DNA from: Desulfoluna butyratoxydans | GTDB lineage: Bacteria > Desulfobacterota > Desulfobacteria > Desulfobacterales > Desulfolunaceae | Length of the DNA stretch: 64,000 nt | Assembly (NCBI RefSeq): GCF_900699765.1 | Contig: NZ_CAADHO010000003.1 | Span: 310,001 to 374,000 of the forward strand | Reading direction: 5' to 3' | Part shown: in pieces, positions 61,001-64,000 of the stretch | Layout of the letters: each line of letters begins with the position of its first letter | How positions within the stretch are numbered: the first letter of the stretch is position 1 | Program-made: the position numbers and the translations under genes | The notes under the pieces: generated by a model | The model's database searches: none | What the model was told of the DNA's origin: nothing | Seen by the model: the letters and a program-made list of their open reading frames with translations, nothing else

Positions 61001-61383
61001 TCAGCCTGGGGGCGGTTGCGGCCCGGGAGTTCGTGGCACCGGAGACCGACAGCGAAAAGATCCTGGCTGCCATCTGGCGGGATGAGCTGGGCATTGCCCA
61101 GGTGGGGGTCCACGACAACTTCTTTGACGCCGGTGGGCACTCCCTGCTGGCCATACGGGTCATCGCCCGGGTGCTCAAGGAGACCGGGGTGAAGCTCAGC
61201 CCGAGGGATATCTTTTTGAACACCCTGGGCCAGATCGCGGCCCGATATCCCTTTGTTCAAAAGGACGACAACAATGACGGGCCGGGAACCAGGCTCCGCC
61301 AGCTCTGGGAGAAGGTGGCCGGGGCGCTGAAGCCCAAAGGGGATCCCGTGGAGGTGCCCGTCAACGAGAACAGGCCTGCGTGA
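55012..61383 (+). CDS. Hybrid PKS-NRPS: KS-AT-ACP-C-A-T, predicted malonate then glycine
   Basis: 2123 residues. Ketosynthase about 8-430: active Cys189 in QTGCSTSLVAV (less usual than TACSSS), EAHGTATPLGDPIE and KSNIGHSDAAAG. Acyltransferase 540-860: Ser637 in GHSIGEY, HAFH 733-736 (malonyl). ACP: Ser967 in MGMDSLFLTQ. Condensation: HHSIFDG 1178-1184. Adenylation: YVIFTSGSTGKPKGV at 1651, code DILQCGMVWK, identical to the first NRPS and so glycine. Carrier: Ser2044 in GGHSLLAIRV. No ketoreductase or dehydratase, so a beta-keto group should remain; no thioesterase or reductase at the end, so release needs another protein. Start overlaps the previous stop (ATGA). Confidence 0.95.
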   Translation: MSQVDQYANAIAVVGMSGRFPGASSCEAFWDNIVSGVESITTLSDEQLKAHELDYDAVKNDPNYVPARGIIEGADLFDAGFFGFNPREAAMLDPQHRLWLECVWEALERAGYDPEKYDGVIGLFGGGSFIDSYFLHNITRSHDHLERMLRQRTPDGFAAILSNRMEFLTTRTSHRLNLKGPSVNIQTGCSTSLVAVYYACQSLLNYDSDLCLAGGVSVIFPQESGYLYQEGAINSPDGHCRPFDAKAQGTVFSGGVGVVALKRMEDALADGDQVIAVIKGVAVNNDGSQKIGYAAPSVQGQAEVIAMAHAAAEVEPDTISYVEAHGTATPLGDPIEVAALTKAFRMQTDARGFCGIGSVKSNIGHSDAAAGVVGLIKASLCLQHGKIPASLHFQSPNPEIDFENSPFYVVDRAMDWTPEHLPRRAGVSSFGIGGTNAHAVLEEAPESPPVGEERPWKLMLLSAKTETALEAQAERLADFLAGSGETPLGDVAYTLQVGRQDMAVRQAFICRDAQEAMAAARKEEGPWSMTRTPGRRDPSVVFMFSGQGSQHVRMGEQAYQCEPVFQEALDRCADGLEPHLGLDIRELLFPAEGQEEESTRRLARTELTQPCLFAVEYALARLWQSWGVEPEAMIGHSIGEYVAATLAGVFALEDALAVVATRGRLMQQMPEGSMRAVRLPQEELTPLLTPGVALAAVNAPSLCVVSGAHEHIEAFEQALAEREIDTRKLHTSHAFHSEMMEPALAPFAEALEGVELHPPEIPFISNVTGTWITEEMAMDPGYWVSQLRRPVLFSDGIRELQKVSGRVLMEVGPGTALSTSARQHPNRAAEQTVIASLGHAKETLPALACLLKALGEYWLSGGQVDWAGFSSAERRQRVLLPTYPFERTRHWIEPADRAPAAEVPETFAAAAAAPEPAEAVAASATPRQATGTDAIVAQLKEIMHELSGIDFDAFSPSVTFLEMGMDSLFLTQVSNRLKSAFGVTLAFRHLVGEYATFPKLAAFIEASRPESAPAAPEEAPAVARQPEAATEGPAGFAGSTATEGDAPLSSMQQRLWYIDQLNPLSPVYSLPFAIRFSGVVDGEVMRQSLQAFMDRHDALRTTFALDGGAPVQVVAPTQEFDFIAVDYSTLPSETREETLATYLEAEAARPLSLAQGPLVRAGLVTLSADEHVLFFMPHHSIFDGISFVIFQRELFALYEAFSEGRDPELPPLPITYAEYSRWQQEVWLPGEDYQRQLAYWKDQLAGDLPVLQLPADFPRPAEFSGRGATETLVIPEALAAPLEELARREGATLFMLFLAAFKALLYRYTGQEEMCVGSPFGNRVHGETEEIVGFFTNTLVLRTACGGSLSFTELLGRVREMCLDAYNHQEMPFERLVQELNPHRDLSMTALYQVLFVFLGDMEQERTMAGVPWREEPVTTHVAQTDLMCTVGREGAGMKVAFEYATDLFTAETMKRLLESYAVLLSGIVAEPDAELARLPVLSETEQGLLAQWNETRVSYPEDACIHELFEARVEAHPDAPAVSCNGGSLTYGELNARADEIAAHLRISGVGPDVLVGICVERSTEMLAGLLGILKAGGAYVPLDPEYPAERLAYMVESAKVSVLLTEQALLDNLPENSALVICLDRDVLTGQGRGLDSVWENPGPKHLAYVIFTSGSTGKPKGVQVPHGTVVNFLTSMARTPGMTSEDTLLAVTTLSFDIAVLELFLPLSVGGEVIIADRETARDGLALVDVLKNSGTTVMQATPGTWRLLLAAGWKGAQSMKILCGGEAFPPDLAEELTGCVGEVWNMYGPTETTVWSTCSLLDKNGGPIRVGRPIGNTQIHILDGRMQPVPVGVPGELLIGGAGVTRGYLDRPELTAERFIPDPFASGPGERLYRTGDLARYHPDGTIEYLNRMDNQVKVRGFRIEPGEIEASLTDHEAVRQGVVTVREESVGDVRLVAHLLYEEGASATGSQLRKHLRKTLPDYMIPQHFVEIDDLPLTPAGKIDRKALQASFSLGAVAAREFVAPETDSEKILAAIWRDELGIAQVGVHDNFFDAGGHSLLAIRVIARVLKETGVKLSPRDIFLNTLGQIAARYPFVQKDDNNDGPGTRLRQLWEKVAGALKPKGDPVEVPVNENRPA

Positions 61384-61415
61384 CCGCGTTGCCACAGGAA
61401 AGGTGAAACACGCCC

Positions 61416-62177
61416 ATGGTCCCATTCTATTTCGGCGCCCACGACACCCAGTTGTTCGGAATCTACTACCCCCCGGCAGGGGCGGGGCTGCACCAGGAAG
61501 GGGTGCTGCTCTCAGCCCCCGTGGCCCATGAACACATACGGACCCACATGGCGATCCGGCAGCTGGCCCTTGCCCTGGCCGCCGCAGGACGGCACGTGCT
61601 CAAGTTTGATTACTACGGGGTGGGTGACTCCGCCGGAAAGAGCGAGGAGGGGGACGTGGCCCGCTGGACCCGGGATCTGGTAACAGCGGCCGGGGAACTG
61701 AAGGATATCTCCGGTGCCCTGCGGCTCTCGGTGGTGGGCTTGCGCCTCGGGGCCTCCCTGGCCGTGGCCGCGGCGGGAGAGGTCCCAGGCCTCAAAGAGC
61801 TGGTGCTCTGGGACCCGGTGGTGGACGGAAAGGCCTATCTGGAAGCCCATCGGCGGGCAGGGGGCACAACCCGTCCGCCCGGGGGGATACAGGAGGAGAT
61901 CCTGGGCTATGCCTTCTCCCCGGAGATGATCGCCTCCATTGAAGCCGTGGACCTGCTGGCTCCTCATTCGCCCCTGCCGGGTCCCGTCCACCTGGCCCTG
62001 TCCGAAGAAAAGCCCGAGTACCGGTCCCTTGAACAGGCCCTGGCCACGGCTGGAACCACCGTGGACACGGCCCTGGTGCCGGAACCCGCCGGGTGGGAGC
62101 AGTTTAACGGCCATGACGAAGTGCTGGTGGCCAACGCCATGGTCCAGGCCATCGGAGATCGGCTGACAACTCCATGA
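61416..62177 (+). CDS. Alpha/beta hydrolase, exosortase-locus type 2, nucleophile position Arg
   Basis: 253 residues. Alpha/beta hydrolase fold: an early strand GVLLSAPVAHEHIRTHM, RHVLKFDYYGVGDSAG, and the nucleophile elbow VVGLRLGASLA, where the usual GxSxG serine is Arg110. This GLRLG elbow is what I remember for exosortase-A-associated hydrolase 2. A C-terminal His (FNGHDEV) is present. Either it is not a classical hydrolase or it binds an acyl-carrier substrate. It lies 32 bp after the PKS-NRPS stop and is a candidate release or transfer partner. A hairpin element follows. Confidence 0.8.
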   Translation: MVPFYFGAHDTQLFGIYYPPAGAGLHQEGVLLSAPVAHEHIRTHMAIRQLALALAAAGRHVLKFDYYGVGDSAGKSEEGDVARWTRDLVTAAGELKDISGALRLSVVGLRLGASLAVAAAGEVPGLKELVLWDPVVDGKAYLEAHRRAGGTTRPPGGIQEEILGYAFSPEMIASIEAVDLLAPHSPLPGPVHLALSEEKPEYRSLEQALATAGTTVDTALVPEPAGWEQFNGHDEVLVANAMVQAIGDRLTTP

Positions 62178-62199
62178 GCAGGCGGTTCTTGCAAAAGCC

Positions 62200-62235
62200 T
62201 GCCTCCGGCGGCGAGGTGTGCCACCTCGAAAGCTG
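62200..62235 (+). repeat. TGCCTCCGGCGGC hairpin element, copy B
   Basis: Head TGCCTCCGGCGGC (62200-62212), stem GAGGTG-TGC-CACCTC (62213-62227), then GAAAGCTG, exactly as copy A at 20778-20813. The outer stem pair is G-C here and A-T in copy A, a compensated change. It lies in the 185-bp gap between the two hydrolase genes, 23 bp after the first one. Confidence 0.7.
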
Positions 62236-62362
62236 ATTGCCCTTGCGCGCTGCACCCGCCACCAACGTTGATGGCTATATGAGCGGTGCCCAAAGGCCCA
62301 TAACGGTGTGGATTATATGGTTGGCCGCTGAAGGCATTTTTTATCCCCAAAGGAGATAAATC

Positions 62363-63226
62363 ATGGAAAAAGTGCTGGTATTCGGTGAGCACCGGAACCT
62401 TGTGGGGATTTTGTCCGAGCCGGAGGGTGGTGGCGGGGGGATGCCCGGGGTGCTTTTGCTCAACGCGGGGCTCCTGCACCGTGTGGGGCCGTATCGTCTT
62501 TATGTGGAGCTGGCCCGCGGCCTGGAGGCCTCGGGGTTCCATGTGCTGAGGTTTGACGGCTCCGGTCTGGGGGACAGCGCCATGCCCCACGACTCCCGCG
62601 ATTACGACGAGCGGTCCAGAGACGACATCACCGATGCCATGGATCTGCTGACGGAAAAAAAGGGGATCGAGACCTTTGTGCTGGTGGGGCTCTGTTCCGG
62701 GGCGGACAACGCCCATGCCGTGGCAAGCGTGGATGAGCGGGTTACCGGCGTGGTGATGCTGGACGGGTTTACCTACCCCACCCTGCGGTTTTACCTGAAA
62801 GACTACGCCCCGTACATGATCAACCCTGTGCGCCTGGCCTGGTTCCTGGCCAAGTGCCTGGGCAGGGCCGTGGCCCGGCTTATTCCAGCCCTGAGGGCCT
62901 CCAAGGGCGGTGGGGATGTGTACGAACGGACGTTTCCACCCAAGGCACGGGTGGCAGGGGAGCTGGCGGAGATGGCGGGGCGGGGGGTTCGCATGCTCAC
63001 CATCTATTCCGGGGGCATTGCCGGGTACTACAACTATGCGGATCAGTTCACCGACATGTTCAAGGGCACGGATTTCAAGGGGCTCCTCCAGCTGGAATAC
63101 ATTGAGGAGGCAAACCACACCTACACGGCCCTGTCCGTGCGACGGCACCTCATGGGCATTATCTTTACCTGGGTGACAGACCATTTTGCAGGGGACGCAC
63201 CCGTGTATCTGGAGGGGACGCCATGA
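62363..63226 (+). CDS. Alpha/beta hydrolase, exosortase-locus type 1, Cys nucleophile
   Basis: 287 residues. Alpha/beta hydrolase fold with GVLLLNAGLLHRVGPYRLYV, HVLRFDGSGLGDSA and the elbow VLVGLCSGADNAHA: the nucleophile position is Cys111 rather than Ser. Likely catalytic His252 in EEANHTYTAL. This Cys elbow is what I recall for exosortase-A-associated hydrolase 1. Cys-type alpha/beta hydrolases include Dieckmann cyclases that release beta-keto-aminoacyl thioesters as tetramic acids, which would suit the upstream PKS-NRPS; that is inference. AAAGGAG precedes the ATG, and the next gene overlaps by four bases. Confidence 0.82.
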   Translation: MEKVLVFGEHRNLVGILSEPEGGGGGMPGVLLLNAGLLHRVGPYRLYVELARGLEASGFHVLRFDGSGLGDSAMPHDSRDYDERSRDDITDAMDLLTEKKGIETFVLVGLCSGADNAHAVASVDERVTGVVMLDGFTYPTLRFYLKDYAPYMINPVRLAWFLAKCLGRAVARLIPALRASKGGGDVYERTFPPKARVAGELAEMAGRGVRMLTIYSGGIAGYYNYADQFTDMFKGTDFKGLLQLEYIEEANHTYTALSVRRHLMGIIFTWVTDHFAGDAPVYLEGTP

Positions 63227-64000
63227 CCGTTCACGTGTACATCACCATCGATACGGAAGAGGACTCCTGGGACACCTACCACGCCACGGACAACCCGGTG
63301 GAGAACCTGGCGAGGATTCCCGAGCTTCAGCGGCTCTTCGACCGGTACGGGGCCGTCCCCACCTACCTCATCAACTGGCCTGTGGCAACGGACGACAGGG
63401 CCCGGGACATTTTGAAGGGAATCTACGACGACGGGCGTTGCGAGATCGGGACCCATTGCCACCCCTGGAACACCCCGCCCCATGACGAAGAGATTTCGGT
63501 GGAACACTCCATGATGTGCAACCTGCCCGAGGCCCTGGTGAAACAGAAGATGACCCGCCTCCATGGCGCCATTGAAGAGCGGTTCCACCTCTCCCCTGTC
63601 TGTTTCCGGGCGGGCCGGTGGGGGTTTGACGCCAAGGTGGCGCGGACTCTCAAGGCCTTGGGCTACCGCATCGACACCTCCATCAGCCCCTTTGTGGACT
63701 GGAGTGCTTACAGCGGGCCTGATTTCAGCCGGGGGCTCAGCGAGGCCTACCCCTTTGACCCGGACCGTCCCATGGTGCCCGACCCCCAGGGGGCCCTTCT
63801 GGAGGTGCCTCCCACCGTGGGATTTTATCAGAAAAACGGGCGCCTCTGTTATGCCCTCATGGAGAGGCTCCGCAAGAAGCCCCTGTCCAGGCTGCGGCTG
63901 CTGGGGATCCTGGATCGGCTGAGGCTCCTTAACTTCAGGTGGCTCTCACCGGAGCTGAGCAGCGGGGCGGAGATGGTCCGGCTGGCGAAGCAGTGCGTTC
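63223..64000 (+). CDS. Polysaccharide deacetylase-like protein, partial (C-terminus beyond window)
   Basis: Read by hand: the ATG overlapping the previous stop (ATGA) opens 259 codons to the window end without a stop. NodB-type motifs: YITIDTEEDSWDTYH (Asp/Glu metal site) and EIGTHCHPWNTPPHDEE (two metal histidines), then FRAGRWGFDAKVARTLKALG. A third deacetylase in the window, of a different subgroup from 19818 and 31835. No signal peptide. It shares the transcript with the hydrolases, suggesting that its amino-sugar product could be the acceptor for the NRPS-made group. Confidence 0.85.
   Translation, partial: MTVHVYITIDTEEDSWDTYHATDNPVENLARIPELQRLFDRYGAVPTYLINWPVATDDRARDILKGIYDDGRCEIGTHCHPWNTPPHDEEISVEHSMMCNLPEALVKQKMTRLHGAIEERFHLSPVCFRAGRWGFDAKVARTLKALGYRIDTSISPFVDWSAYSGPDFSRGLSEAYPFDPDRPMVPDPQGALLEVPPTVGFYQKNGRLCYALMERLRKKPLSRLRLLGILDRLRLLNFRWLSPELSSGAEMVRLAKQCV

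Noticed and set aside
1..64000. Search for tRNA, rRNA, CRISPR arrays and insertion sequences
   Set aside because: No cloverleaf, rRNA-like stretch, regular repeat-spacer pattern or transposase reading frame was recognised by eye.

Overview
The window is high-GC bacterial DNA with densely packed, mostly overlapping genes. Gene styles (TRAP uptake cluster, sensor kinases with periplasmic sensors, a very large exopolysaccharide locus of the exosortase/PEP-CTERM kind, recurrent 'TGCCTCCGGC' intergenic hairpins) fit a Gram-negative Desulfobacterota-type organism (sulfate-reducer relatives). That placement is inference: no rRNA or marker gene is present. I saw no tRNA, rRNA, CRISPR array or recognisable transposase.

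Layout. 1-2478 (minus): a TRAP dicarboxylate-type transporter, dctP-dctQ-dctM, with dctM cut by the window edge. 3189-8306 (plus): a membrane hybrid histidine kinase, a response regulator with LuxR-type DNA-binding end, and a lipoprotein amino-acid-type binding protein, probably one sensory unit. Two copies of a 19-bp operator-like repeat lie in the divergent gap. 8.3-12.0 kb is a lower-GC accessory stretch with a Fic protein, an M15-type peptidase, small orphan ORFs, a heptamer repeat array and a well-formed promoter/operator with only a 44-codon ORF behind it. 12087-13112 (minus): a sigma-54 activator without a receiver domain.

13918-38712 (plus) is a 20-gene exopolysaccharide operon: chain-length protein, tyrosine-kinase-like ATPase, initiating sugar transferase, Wza-type export protein, outer-membrane barrel, two deacetylases, FemAB-like protein, aminotransferase, flippase, polymerase/ligase, UDP-GlcNAc 2-epimerase, six glycosyltransferases and a secreted beta-helix protein. 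It ends at a 14-bp-stem bidirectional terminator facing a small secreted PEP-CTERM-like protein whose upstream region carries a good sigma-54 promoter match. Many of these are families I associate with exosortase-A loci, yet no exosortase is in the window.

39660-64000 (plus) opens with the exosortase-system ATPase and a YdcF-like protein, then an asparagine-synthase-like amidotransferase, a PP-loop ATPase, a free acyl carrier protein and a three-protein NRPS/PKS assembly line with a methyltransferase-ACP protein. It continues with two alpha/beta hydrolases of exosortase-locus type and a third deacetylase cut by the window end. By eye-read specificity codes the adenylation domains choose Gly, Ser and Gly; both acyltransferases have the malonyl HAFH signature. 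The second NRPS has an unusual order: an acyltransferase without a ketosynthase sits where the N-lobe of a second condensation domain should be. No thioesterase is present; the downstream hydrolases, one with Cys and one with Arg at the nucleophile position, are candidates for release or transfer. The working model is that a small peptide-polyketide is made on carrier proteins and either decorates the exported polysaccharide or is co-regulated with it. This NRPS/PKS inside an exosortase-type polysaccharide locus is the most unusual system in the window.
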